DNA from: Bacillota bacterium
GTDB taxonomy: Bacteria; Bacillota; Bacilli; Bacillales_B; DSM-18226
Assembly: GCA_030705665.1 (NCBI GenBank)
Contig: JAUZQA010000112.1
Location: 1-9,673 of the forward strand
Direction: 5' to 3'
Length of the DNA: 9,673 nt
The translations under genes were made by a program, and so were the position numbers. Positions 1 through 5,743 of this stretch are shown here, piece after piece; the first letter of the stretch is position 1; every line of letters begins with the position of its first letter. Under the pieces are notes generated by a model. That model was not told where the DNA came from and did no database searches. It was given only the letters and a program-made list of their open reading frames with translations.

Positions 1-22
1 CAATGAATAAAAATTATGAAAC

Positions 23-37
23 CAGTGCCTGACACTG
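23..37. repeat. Short hairpin CAGTG-CCTGA-CACTG
   Basis: A 5-bp perfect stem closes a CCTGA loop. From memory, the core GTGCCTGACAC recurs as a small dispersed palindrome in intergenic DNA of many Bacillus genomes. Only one copy is in this window, so membership in a repeat family is inferred, not shown. Confidence 0.4.
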
Positions 38-343
38 TAAAAAGAAATTTTTAAAAAATTTGCCTATCATAGTGTTAAGCACTTTTTTTATGTATCAAAG
101 TCCAATATTTCTTTTGCAACTCCAACGGCAAAGAAGAAGCACACAATAAAATTAACAAAAAATTTTGTATTTTCCCCTTTGTTTGCATGGTATTATTTTC
201 CTGTAAGGTAGTTTTTTGAAGGAAAACTTAAAGTAGAAAACATACCCAACAAATTTAAAATAGATGGAAAGGGGAGAGGATCCTCTCTAGACTCGCCTTT
301 GTCCAATTGGGTTTGAAGTTCTGCTTTAAATGGCCCGATAACC

Positions 344-387
344 ACGGATTGTAAAGAAAGGGAAGAACATCTTTCTTTACAATCCGT
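344..387. repeat. Perfect 17-bp inverted repeat, 10-nt loop
   Basis: ACGGATTGTAAAGAAAG at 344-360 is exactly complementary to 371-387, around the loop at 361-370. No T-run follows on either strand, so it does not look like an intrinsic terminator. It lies between the palindrome GAGAGGATCCTCTC (274-287) and another hairpin (470-493). Confidence 0.85.
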
Positions 388-629
388 AGGATCCTGTTCC
401 ATTTGAGGCTAACACCGCCATACCGAACGAGCTGAAAACCTTTAAGACCTTGAGCTCCTCGCCCAAACCCATCCAATGGCAGCCCGTTGGATGTTTGAAT
501 CAGTAATATACTGTTTTTTGTATCTATAATAAGAAAGAGAGAGTAGTAATTGGAAACAAGTATATATTATCCATGGATACTGAGCTTCACCAGCCAAACG
601 TTTATAAAGATTTTATTTTTAAAATTACT

Positions 630-791
630 TCAATCCTCTTTAAGTAACTTTAAATCTTTATCCATATTCCAAATAGTTACCATTGAACTACATATAGGGC
701 AACGTATTGATTCTATTGCTTGCCATTTATGAAAGTATCTAACATCTTTGCATTTATTACAGGTAATTTTTAAATTAGCTCCAGCAAACAT
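630..791 (-). CDS. 53-residue zinc-ribbon-like microprotein
   Basis: A short ORF read from position 791 down to a TGA at 630-632. Its start follows a strong ribosome binding site (GAAGGAG, 8 nt before ATG), which is the main reason to call it. Two CxxC pairs, C11-N-K-C14 and C31-P-I-C34, are separated by 16 residues, the spacing of a treble-clef or rubredoxin-type zinc ribbon. The C-terminus is charged (MDKDLKLLKED). It would be a small cytoplasmic metal-binding protein; its partner or target is unknown. It lies 145 bases downstream of the FbpA-like gene on the same strand and may share its transcript, although a large hairpin (870-905) separates them. I do not recognise a named family. Zinc binding is inferred from the cysteines alone. 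Confidence 0.6.
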   Translation of the reverse strand: MFAGANLKITCNKCKDVRYFHKWQAIESIRCPICSSMVTIWNMDKDLKLLKED

Positions 792-869
792 AAATTTTAC
801 TCCTTCTTCTTTTTTGTCAAAGACAACTGTTCATCGTAAGGCGAGTCATACCCTTTTCCAACTTATTCA

Positions 870-905
870 ACAGCTACATGCCAACAAGCTAGGGCATGTG
901 GCTGT
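870..905. repeat. 13-bp hairpin between the two small genes
   Basis: ACAGCTACATGCC (870-882) pairs with GGCATGTGGCTGT (893-905) around a 10-nt loop, with one G-T wobble when read on the plus strand (an A-C mismatch on the minus strand). No T-tract follows on either side. It could be an mRNA processing or stabilising structure, or a mobile-element remnant. Confidence 0.75.
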
Positions 906-936
906 ACTCCTTAACGCTCGTTGTAAATCCATATCC

Positions 937-1095
937 CTATCTCGGTTTTCTAAAGGATCTATATTCCTCTTCAAGTTCACTTAAAGTCAACTCAAAAAGG
1001 TGTTCGTCATTTTTTTTATAAGTACCTAAGGCAATCAACTTATCCATTAAATATTGTTTTTTCTTCTCAACAGCATGCCGAAGTATATTATTCAT
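937..1095 (-). CDS. fbpA: Fur-regulated basic protein A (FbpA) family, 52 aa
   Basis: A 52-residue protein beginning MNNILRHAVEKKKQYL, with the later segment HLFELTLSELEEEY. Both match the pattern I recall for the FbpA family of Bacillus (Pfam Fur_reg_FbpA): an N-terminal basic helix, a DKLIALG-like turn and a conserved LTLSELE helix. The start at 1095 is preceded by GGAGG at good spacing. In B. subtilis, FbpA belongs to the Fur-controlled iron-sparing response and is proposed to act with the sRNA FsrA, although its molecular role is poorly known. A TATAAT-like -10 lies about 60 bases upstream of the start. I could not find a clear Fur box (TGATAAT-N-ATTATCA) in 1100-1200, so iron control here is inferred from the family only. 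Confidence 0.75.
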   Translation of the reverse strand: MNNILRHAVEKKKQYLMDKLIALGTYKKNDEHLFELTLSELEEEYRSFRKPR

Positions 1096-1151
1096 TCGAA
1101 ACACCTCCGAAAATTCTCTAATTTAATTTAGTGATTTTAAATATACTTAAT

Positions 1152-1180
1152 ATTATATTTATTTATCCCTATAGATTAAA
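1152..1180 (-). promoter_or_regulatory. Possible promoter of the FbpA-like gene
   Basis: A perfect TATAAT -10 hexamer on the minus strand (1152-1157) has only a weak -35 match (TTTAAT, 3 of 6) 17 nt upstream. The whole stretch is AT-rich, so chance matches are likely. No convincing Fur operator overlaps it. Confidence 0.35.
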
Positions 1181-1200
1181 TGCGGATTAGTGGGGTGAGG

Positions 1201-1824
1201 CTATAAAATCCTCTTCTTCTTTTGGTTACTGTGATATTTCTCAATAAATAAGCAGCATTGTTCAGCAATGAATTCTTTTTCATTATCCATGGAAGCTACG
1301 TGATAGGAGTTATAAAGTGGAATGATTTCTTTGAAGTCTGATTGAGTATGGGCCATGATATAATCTGTGTTTTCTGGGGGAACGATATGGTCTTCCACTG
1401 ATTGAAACGCCAACACCGGATTTGTGACATTTGGGAGTCTTTGGCGTGTTTCGTCCATTAATGACAGCAACTGCTTGATGGATTGGATAGGTGTTTTTTT
1501 ATTAGCAAGATTAATTGCTAAGGTGCCACCCATGGATTGACCGATAATGAAGATATCACGGCAGTGCTGTTTTAAAAAGTGATATCCGTCTTCTAGACTT
1601 TGAATCCAATTTTGGTAGTTGCATTTTTCCATATCTTCAAAATGCGTGCCATGCCCTTTTAATCTTGGTGCATAGACCGTATAACCTTGAGATGCAATAT
1701 ACTCTCCTAAAAAACGAATACTTTGGGGAGTTCCAACAAATCCGAGGGAAATCATGATACCGATATCATTACCTTTAAAGAAAAATGGTTCTGCTCCTGG
1801 TAATAGGGGATATCTGTCTAGCAT
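1201..1824 (-). CDS. Carboxylesterase-like alpha/beta hydrolase with internal deletion
   Basis: A 207-residue member of the Est30/YvaK-type carboxylesterases, cytoplasmic serine hydrolases of short-chain esters. Recognisable parts are PGAEPFFFKGN (9-19), the RLKGHGTHFEDME block (54-66), the nucleophile elbow G95-Q-S97-M-G-G100, the acid in V-E-D145-H, and the base in S-Y-H175-V-A. The start is set by a strong GGAAAGGAG site upstream. Family members are about 245-255 residues. Here the chain passes from LAINLA (102-107) straight to KTPIQSIKQLL (110-120), so roughly 40-50 residues holding the strand after the nucleophile and the cap region are missing in frame. The oxyanion motif usually written HGFTG reads L-G-F-V-G (27-31). 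The triad survives but the fold may not, so activity is doubtful. It is monocistronic. Confidence 0.85.
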   Translation of the reverse strand: MLDRYPLLPGAEPFFFKGNDIGIMISLGFVGTPQSIRFLGEYIASQGYTVYAPRLKGHGTHFEDMEKCNYQNWIQSLEDGYHFLKQHCRDIFIIGQSMGGTLAINLANKKTPIQSIKQLLSLMDETRQRLPNVTNPVLAFQSVEDHIVPPENTDYIMAHTQSDFKEIIPLYNSYHVASMDNEKEFIAEQCCLFIEKYHSNQKKKRIL

Positions 1825-1865
1825 ATAAATCTCCTTTCCATTTTGTTTTTCCTTTTTTTAGTAAA

Positions 1866-1899
1866 AAAAGCACTTTCCTCAATAGAGTTAAGTGCTTTT
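1866..1899 (-). terminator. Intrinsic terminator in the esterase leader
   Basis: AAAAGCACTT pairs perfectly with AAGTGCTTTT (10 bp). Read on the minus strand the 3' arm runs into seven T residues. It lies after the likely promoter (1940-1968) and before the esterase start at 1824, the position of an attenuator. Read on the plus strand only four T residues follow, so termination would be weaker in that direction. Confidence 0.7.
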
Positions 1900-1939
1900 G
1901 GTAGACCAATCAGCCATGCGCTTTATAAATTTTAATATA

Positions 1940-1968
1940 ATCCTATACAAATTATTCCTATGTGTCAA
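1940..1968 (-). promoter_or_regulatory. Sigma-A promoter for the esterase
   Basis: On the minus strand a perfect TTGACA -35 (1963-1968) is followed after exactly 17 nt by TAGGAT (1940-1945; 4 of 6 matches to TATAAT). The start would fall near 1933, giving a leader of about 110 nt that contains the terminator at 1866-1899. Confidence 0.6.
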
Positions 1969-1976
1969 GTTGGATT

Positions 1977-2111
1977 TTAAGATATTTTTTCAAACATACA
2001 AAAAAATACAATGATAACTTTTTCATGAGCCGGAAAACAGGTTTGCAATAAAAAACTTTTATACACCTCCGCATAAGCCACTTTCAATTGCTCTCTAAGT
2101 TGTTCGTCTTT
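1977..2111 (-). pseudogene. Possible 44-codon coding remnant without a start
   Basis: The minus strand reads openly from just after a TAA (2112-2114) to a TAA at 1977-1979. The N-terminal residues KDEQLREQLKVAYAEVYKS look protein-like (amphipathic, rich in E, Q, K and L). There is no ATG at the head and no ribosome binding site before any plausible start. The next bases upstream contain the right end of a dispersed repeat copy. It may be the tail of a gene cut by rearrangement; it may also be chance. Confidence 0.2.
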
Positions 2112-2117
2112 TTATTC

Positions 2118-2137
2118 AAACGGGCCAGATTGTTAAG
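2118..2137 (+). repeat. Dispersed repeat copy A, right end only
   Basis: The segment ACGGGCCAGATTGTTAAG carries the right-end core GGGCCAGATTG, also found at 5602-5612 and 9504-9514. No left end (CAATCGGGCGC type) can be seen upstream, so this is a solo right end or a strongly eroded copy. Confidence 0.65.
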
Positions 2138-2272
2138 TAACGTATTCAATAAAATTGGATATTTATGTTGAATTATAGAGTAGATATTGTGAAGATTTTT
2201 ACTTTAACTAACATGACACTTAGTACAAAAAGGATTAATGAAATTAGGACAACTCTAATGTTGGGCTGGGAA

Positions 2273-2298
2273 GAGTTTTTTCGCAATCGAAAAAACTC
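2273..2298. repeat. Perfect 11-bp hairpin, CAAT loop
   Basis: GAGTTTTTTCG (2273-2283) is exactly complementary to CGAAAAAACTC (2288-2298) around a 4-nt loop. No T-tract follows, so it does not match a standard intrinsic terminator. It lies about 165 bases before the broken deacetylase gene. Confidence 0.7.
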
Positions 2299-2464
2299 CT
2301 ATACCTCTATTTGTAAGAGTTAAAAATCAAAATGCCAAAAGTTTTAGAGGTTAATAATGTCTTTATGTTGTGGTCAATGACGGTAAAAAGTTTTTTTAAT
2401 ACATTTTAACTGAGTATGCCAAATACCACATAGAAACTCGAATAATTGAACAAAGTAAAATAAC

Positions 2465-3205
2465 ATGATCAAGAAATGGAGGCATAAGAAGGTTATGAAA
2501 TGGGTATGTTTATTAATTACACTTATCTTTTCCTGTTTTATTACTCATATTAATGCTTCAGCTGACTTGATAAAAAGAAAGGAAGTCGAGCCAACCGGAC
2601 AAGTAGTTTGGGAAGTTCCTACATCGAAAAAGGTCATCGCTTTAACGTTTGATGATGGACCTAATCCAAAATATACACCACAAGTTCTTGAATTCTTAAA
2701 GCAATATGGGGCGCATGCTACCTTTTTTGAAATTGGATACAGAATGGAGCAGTATCCGAAAATTGTTGAACAAGTAGTGCAAGCTGGTCATGAATTGGGT
2801 AATCATTCGATGACACACCAGTATGAAAATAAAAGTGGAGCTAAATATATGAGCTTAGATATTATTGAAGCTGGTCGAATTATCCAAAAATATCAACCTA
2901 ATCATATTAAGTTATTTCGACCACCTGGAGGATATATAGACACAGCATTACTAAAAGAAGCAAAACAACTTGGATATAAAGTTGTACTTTGGTCTTATCA
3001 CCAGGAAACAAAAGATTATGCCTTACCAGGAGCACAAGTAATAGCGAATCATATTATTCGCCATGCGAGAAATGGAGATATTGTAATTTAACATGATGGA
3101 GGCGGAGACCGAAGTCAAACCGTTCAAGCTTTAAATACGATTCTTCCTGCTCTAAAACAACAAGGGTTTCAGTTTGTAAGTGTATCAGAATTACTCCAAT
3201 TATAA
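2465..3205 (+). pseudogene. Secreted polysaccharide deacetylase (CE4) broken by an in-frame TAA
   Basis: A NodB-type deacetylase, which would remove N-acetyl groups from peptidoglycan or another amino-sugar polymer at the cell surface. The product starts with a basic stretch and a hydrophobic segment (about 13-28) ending in N-A-S-A, a likely signal peptide. Motif 1 is T61-F-D63-D64-G, motif 2 is H114-S-M-T-H118 (metal ligands with D64), motif 3 is R152-P-P, and the motif-4 region is at W176-D184. Codon 209 is TAA (3089-3091). Reading continues in the same frame as HDGGGDRSQTVQALN to a natural TAA at 3203-3205, for 246 codons in all. The stop replaces a hydrophobic residue directly before the motif-5 histidine, the catalytic acid. 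A single TTA-to-TAA change explains it. The ribosome binding site of the first ATG is poor; the ATG at codon 11 is an alternative. A sequencing error cannot be excluded. Confidence 0.85.
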
Positions 3206-3504
3206 ACCAAAACAATCAAAAATATATATTATTACCGAAATTGACTTCAACAAAGAAAGCATATCTGCATTAAAAATGAATAATTTTTATACTTTAGAGC
3301 TACAAGGATCCACTTCCCAAATTGGTGTTACGGGATACAATCCATCCTTGACTATTGTTGAGGATGGATAAGGAAAACACCATTGAATAAACTTATTAAT
3401 TACAAACAAATTAATTTCAACAAGCTATAAATTAAGTGAAAGGTATCCGCCAAAAAACTAACTTCAAGAGGAAGCTTTTATACGATTAAGGAGTTGTTAA
3501 AATA

Positions 3505-3564
3505 ATGTTTGGCTTCCTAACTAGATTAGTTATATGTACAATTCTTTGTATTCTCCTTTTTTAA
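3505..3564 (+). CDS. Possible 19-residue hydrophobic peptide
   Basis: ATG is preceded by AAGGAG 11 nt upstream, a little far for Bacillus. The product (MFGFLTRLVICTILCILLF) would be one membrane helix with a single arginine near the N-terminus. No family is recognised and no promoter is evident. Small membrane peptides of this kind exist in Bacillus, but an AT-rich stretch can yield one by chance. Confidence 0.25.
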   Translation: MFGFLTRLVICTILCILLF

Positions 3565-3685
3565 ACACACTCAAATTTCACAATTGTCCAGTCCTAAAAT
3601 TATAGATGAATTTGTACCCCTATTTTCAATTCATAAATCACCTTAAAAATTTACTTAAGATTTTTCCAATCCTTTTAACTGCACA

Positions 3686-3710
3686 AATCCGTACTCCTAA
3701 TATACGGATT
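3686..3710. repeat. 8-bp inverted repeat upstream of the divergent deacetylase
   Basis: AATCCGTA (3686-3693) is complementary to TACGGATT (3703-3710) around a 9-nt loop. It ends 59 bases before the downstream start codon and is not followed by a T-run, so an operator or leader structure is more likely than a terminator. Confidence 0.6.
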
Positions 3711-3769
3711 CAAGAATCTATTTAATCTTTTTGGGCAAATTAACTTTAAACGTTAATTTCGGTGATTAA

Positions 3770-4567
3770 ATGAAAAAATACGTGTTTATCCCAATTCTCA
3801 TTACATTCCTTTTACTAGCTATTTTGGTGCCTTCTCATATTTCCCATGGAGAAGAGGTAAAGCAGCTTAAAGCTGCCATCATTATAGATGATTTTGGCGG
3901 AGGCGGGACAGGTGGTGTAGAAAAATTTCTTGAAGGAGACATTCCAATAACAGCAGCTGTTATGCCTTATACTGAAAAGTCAAAAGAGCATGCGGAATGG
4001 GCTCATCGTAATGGCATTGAAGTAATGATTCATTTACCGATGCAGGCAAAAACCGGAAAAATGTCGTGGCTTGGTCCAAAACCGATTACCATTGATCTTA
4101 CCCCAGACGAAGTAAAACAACGGGTCTACGAAGCCATTGAAACAGTACCTTTCGCAAAAGGGCTTAATAATCACATGGGATCCCTTGCTGTGGAGAATGA
4201 AAAGATTGTAAGGGCGATTGTAGAAGTAGCAAAAGAGAAGAATCTGTTTATTGTTGACAGTGGTACAAGCCCTAATTCCAAATTCCCCGAAATAGCGGAG
4301 GAGATGAGGGTACCATTATTAAAGAGAGATGTTTTTCTTGATGATATTTGCTCGATTTCTCATGTAAGCAAACAAATGAAAAAATTAGCAAAAATAGTTG
4401 AAATAAAAGGACAAGGCATTGCTATCGGTCATGTAGGGGTAACGGGAAAGGTATGCTCGATCGGAGTACTTGAATCAATGAAAGAGTTTAAAAAACGGCA
4501 GATTAAAGTTGTATTCGTCTCTGAGTTATTAACAAATGAACTTATGAAAAAAAACTTCCTCCCATGA
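3770..4567 (+). CDS. Divergent polysaccharide deacetylase family protein
   Basis: A 265-residue protein of the divergent polysaccharide deacetylase family (Pfam PF04748, YibQ-like), a distant branch of the NodB fold. A basic MKK start and a hydrophobic stretch (about 4-20) suggest a signal peptide or N-terminal anchor, so the domain should lie outside the membrane. Family marks are I39-D40-D41-F-G, H88-L-P-M, N133-N-H135-M-G-S, D163-S-G and G220-H221-V-G near the end. The family is assumed to act on polysaccharides, but no substrate is established for most members. The length is normal and the frame intact. The ribosome binding site is weak (GGTGA). It follows a broken deacetylase of a different family by 564 bases, so the two are probably not one operon. 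No terminator is clear after it. Confidence 0.9.
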   Translation: MKKYVFIPILITFLLLAILVPSHISHGEEVKQLKAAIIIDDFGGGGTGGVEKFLEGDIPITAAVMPYTEKSKEHAEWAHRNGIEVMIHLPMQAKTGKMSWLGPKPITIDLTPDEVKQRVYEAIETVPFAKGLNNHMGSLAVENEKIVRAIVEVAKEKNLFIVDSGTSPNSKFPEIAEEMRVPLLKRDVFLDDICSISHVSKQMKKLAKIVEIKGQGIAIGHVGVTGKVCSIGVLESMKEFKKRQIKVVFVSELLTNELMKKNFLP

Positions 4568-4703
4568 GGCCAAGTCATAGAGTATTTTTTGTAAAAAAGT
4601 AACTGGATATTTAAATTAAATCAAAGAAGAAATTGTAAGAAAAAGTACTTAAAGTAACAAAGAGTTAATAACATTACTGAGGATCTCACTTATGCAGATC
4701 ACT

Positions 4704-4757
4704 CTTCCACAATCGGGCGCATTAATTGAATAAAAAAGATTTAACGCCATCTTAAAG
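4704..4757 (+). repeat. Dispersed repeat copy B, with degenerate right end
   Basis: The left end CTTCCACAATCGGGCGC (4704-4720) matches the left ends at 9451-9464 and 9598-9611. After a short AT-rich middle, AACGCCATCTTAAAG (4743-4757) resembles copy A's AACGGGCCAGATTGTTAAG with small deletions. The copy lies directly upstream of the HU gene. Confidence 0.6.
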
Positions 4758-4769
4758 TTAGTGGATAAA
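4741..4769 (+). promoter_or_regulatory. Possible HU promoter
   Basis: TTAACG (4 of 6 to the -35 consensus), a 17-nt spacer and GATAAA (4 of 6 to the -10). It is the best arrangement I found within 250 bases of the HU start. Its -35 lies within the degenerate right end of repeat copy B. Confidence 0.3.
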
Positions 4770-4832
4770 AAGGGCTTTTTTGCGCGTATGGAGAATAATT
4801 ACAAGAACGCCAATTAAAGGGGAGACTTGAAT

Positions 4833-5105
4833 ATGAATAAAACGGAATTAGTAAATGCTGTTGCAACACAAGCAGAACTAACAAAGAAAGATGCCACAGC
4901 AGCTGTGGATGCATTATTTGAAACGATCTCAAATACACTTGCAAAGGAAGAAAAAATCCAGTTAATTGGATTTGGAACATTTGAGGTACGTGAACGTGCA
5001 GCTCGAACCGGTCGTAACCCACAAACAGGAGAGGAAATTCAGATCCAAGCTTCTAAAATTCCAGCTTTTAAACCAGGCAAGGAATTAAAGGAAGCTGTTA
5101 AATAA
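4833..5105 (+). CDS. hup: HU family DNA-binding protein
   Basis: A 90-residue histone-like HU protein that binds and bends DNA non-specifically as a dimer in the nucleoid. The sequence runs [11 protein letters not shown], then [15 protein letters not shown] (18-32), the hinge [17 protein letters not shown] (42-58), the arm tip R61-N-P63-Q-T-G with the intercalating proline, and the closing [14 protein letters not shown]. It closely resembles HBsu of B. subtilis. The ATG at 4833 is chosen because AAAGGGGAG ends 8 nt upstream and HU proteins begin MNK; the in-frame TTG two codons earlier is less likely. The neighbours are not those of the canonical hbs gene (spoIVA and mtrA in B. subtilis), so this may be a second HU copy. 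It is monocistronic, with a terminator 21 bases after the stop. Confidence 0.95.
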   Translation: MNKTELVNAVATQAELTKKDATAAVDALFETISNTLAKEEKIQLIGFGTFEVRERAARTGRNPQTGEEIQIQASKIPAFKPGKELKEAVK

Positions 5106-5126
5106 TAGTTCGCATATCTATAAAAC

Positions 5127-5160
5127 GGCTCTAGGGAACATTCCTTAGGGTCTTTTATTA
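5127..5160 (+). terminator. Terminator of the HU gene
   Basis: GGCTCTAGGG (5127-5136) pairs with CCTTAGGGTC (5143-5152), allowing G-U pairs, around a 6-nt loop. TTTTATTA follows. It begins 21 bases after the HU stop codon. Confidence 0.75.
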
Positions 5161-5189
5161 TTGGGCTAAGTAGGAAGGCTATCAACAAT

Positions 5190-5556
5190 ATTCTGAACAA
5201 GTCTGAGTGAGTATATTAAGATTGGTGAACATTTTATAAGAGACGCATTCCCCATTGAAGTTGATGAAGATTTGCCAATACTACAAATAGATTTTGATTC
5301 ATATGTAGCCTATACCGTTACTAATGAGTCATTTACAGTTTTAGACGACTATGAAATCTTTGAAGGACATTCTTTTCGAATTTTTAAGAAATCAAGGTAT
5401 TTAGATTTTATTAATATAGGAACAATTTCTACCGATATATTTCCTGAAGATACCTATGTACATTATGAATTTGCTTCTTTAGACCATATTATTGATGTTA
5501 TTTCTTATGATGAACCAAAAATAACTGAAATAAAAAGGGATTCGTTCTTCAGCTAA
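5190..5556 (+). pseudogene. Hypothetical protein fragment lacking its 5' end
   Basis: An open frame follows an in-frame TGA near 5190 and ends with TAA at 5554-5556. It contains no ATG or GTG near its head; the only standard start is a TTG at 5272 without a ribosome binding site, and codons before it (EYIKIGEHFIRDAFPIE) already read like protein. The product is acidic and aromatic (FDSYVAYTV, YEIFEGHSFRIF, EDTYVHYEFASLDHIIDVISY), as in small soluble beta-rich proteins. I do not recognise the family. The end of the frame, including the stop codon, lies inside copy C of the dispersed repeat, so the natural C-terminus may also have been replaced. The best reading is a decayed gene truncated at the front. 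Confidence 0.5.
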
Positions 5557-5619
5557 CGGGCGAGTTTCTACAATAAGAATTGTGCTCTTTCTTTATGTTA
5601 AGGGCCAGATTGCCGAAGA
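5545..5619 (+). repeat. Dispersed repeat copy C, full length
   Basis: The left end TTCTTCAGCTAACGGGCG and right end GGGCCAGATTGCCGAAGA form an imperfect terminal inverted repeat (about 12 of 16 positions). The inner part at 5577-5612 matches copy D at 9479-9514 in 34 of 36 positions. The left end overlaps the last codons and stop of the preceding ORF fragment. Confidence 0.8.
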
Positions 5620-5693
5620 TTTAAAAATGCGAAGAGCTGTAAAAATGGCTTCTTTTAAATTAATATTAATTATATCAACAATTTAAAAAGTAA

Positions 5694-5722
5694 TTGACAA
5701 ACCTATTTTTCAGCGTTAGTAT
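5694..5722 (+). promoter_or_regulatory. Promoter of the riboswitch and transporter unit
   Basis: Perfect TTGACA (5694-5699), a 17-nt spacer, then TAGTAT (5717-5722; 4 of 6 matches to TATAAT). Transcription should begin near 5729, about 15 bases before the M-box, which leaves little other leader. Confidence 0.8.
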
Positions 5723-5743
5723 TCACTTGGATTAATAAAAGTG

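Larger units (their letters stand above)
1..629. other. Gene-poor left flank with several inverted repeats
   Basis: No convincing coding region is seen. Two overlapping minus-strand reading frames (within 193-476) have no ribosome binding site and no recognisable domain. The stretch does hold several inverted repeats: a 14-nt palindrome at 274-287, a perfect 17-bp stem at 344-387 and a 10-bp stem with a CAGC tetraloop at 470-493. A weak 4-bp hairpin followed by seven T residues (71-90) could end a transcript entering from the left. The clustering suggests a structured or decayed mobile segment, but it cannot be identified. Confidence 0.5.
1825..2464. other. Non-coding interval between esterase and deacetylase
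   Basis: This interval holds the divergent esterase promoter and leader, a possible coding remnant (1977-2111), the right half of a dispersed repeat (2118-2137) and an 11-bp hairpin (2273-2298). I see no convincing plus-strand promoter for the deacetylase and no RNA family that I recognise. Confidence 0.6.
3206..3769. other. Non-coding interval between the two deacetylases
   Basis: There is no recognisable gene. A reading frame to 3371 starts inside the end of the broken deacetylase without a ribosome binding site and shows no known domain. A 19-codon hydrophobic ORF (3505-3564) is possible. An 8-bp inverted repeat lies at 3686-3710, and a TTAAC/GTTAA inverted repeat just before the next gene could be an operator. 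Confidence 0.5.

Noticed and set aside
331..345. Minus-strand ATCGGGCC resembling the dispersed repeat ends
   Set aside because: Only 7-8 bases match and neither the flanks nor a partner end is present.
418..428. CCATACCGAAC, identical to a conserved piece of 5S rRNA
   Set aside because: The match stops after 11 bases; the following GGAAGTTAAG-type sequence and the flanking 5S helices are absent, and there is no 23S end or tRNA nearby.
193..476. Two overlapping minus-strand reading frames of 69 and 73 codons
   Set aside because: No ribosome binding site before either start, no recognisable domain, and the frames run straight through a perfect 17-bp inverted repeat; a structured non-coding stretch is at least as likely.
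550..984. Plus-strand reading frames of 60 and 78 codons
   Set aside because: They lie opposite the zinc-ribbon and FbpA-like genes, which have better ribosome binding sites and recognisable motifs; the plus-strand frames have neither.
2213..2323. 36-codon plus-strand ORF beginning MTLSTKRINEIRT
   Set aside because: No Shine-Dalgarno sequence before the ATG, no family recognised, and half of it is made by the 11-bp hairpin at 2273-2298.
3180..3371. 63-codon reading frame overlapping the end of the broken deacetylase
   Set aside because: Its start lies inside the deacetylase tail in another frame without a ribosome binding site, and the product shows no known domain; kept only as a possible remnant.
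4741..5022. 93-codon minus-strand frame opposite HU
   Set aside because: It is antisense to a clear HU gene, leucine and histidine rich, with no ribosome binding site.
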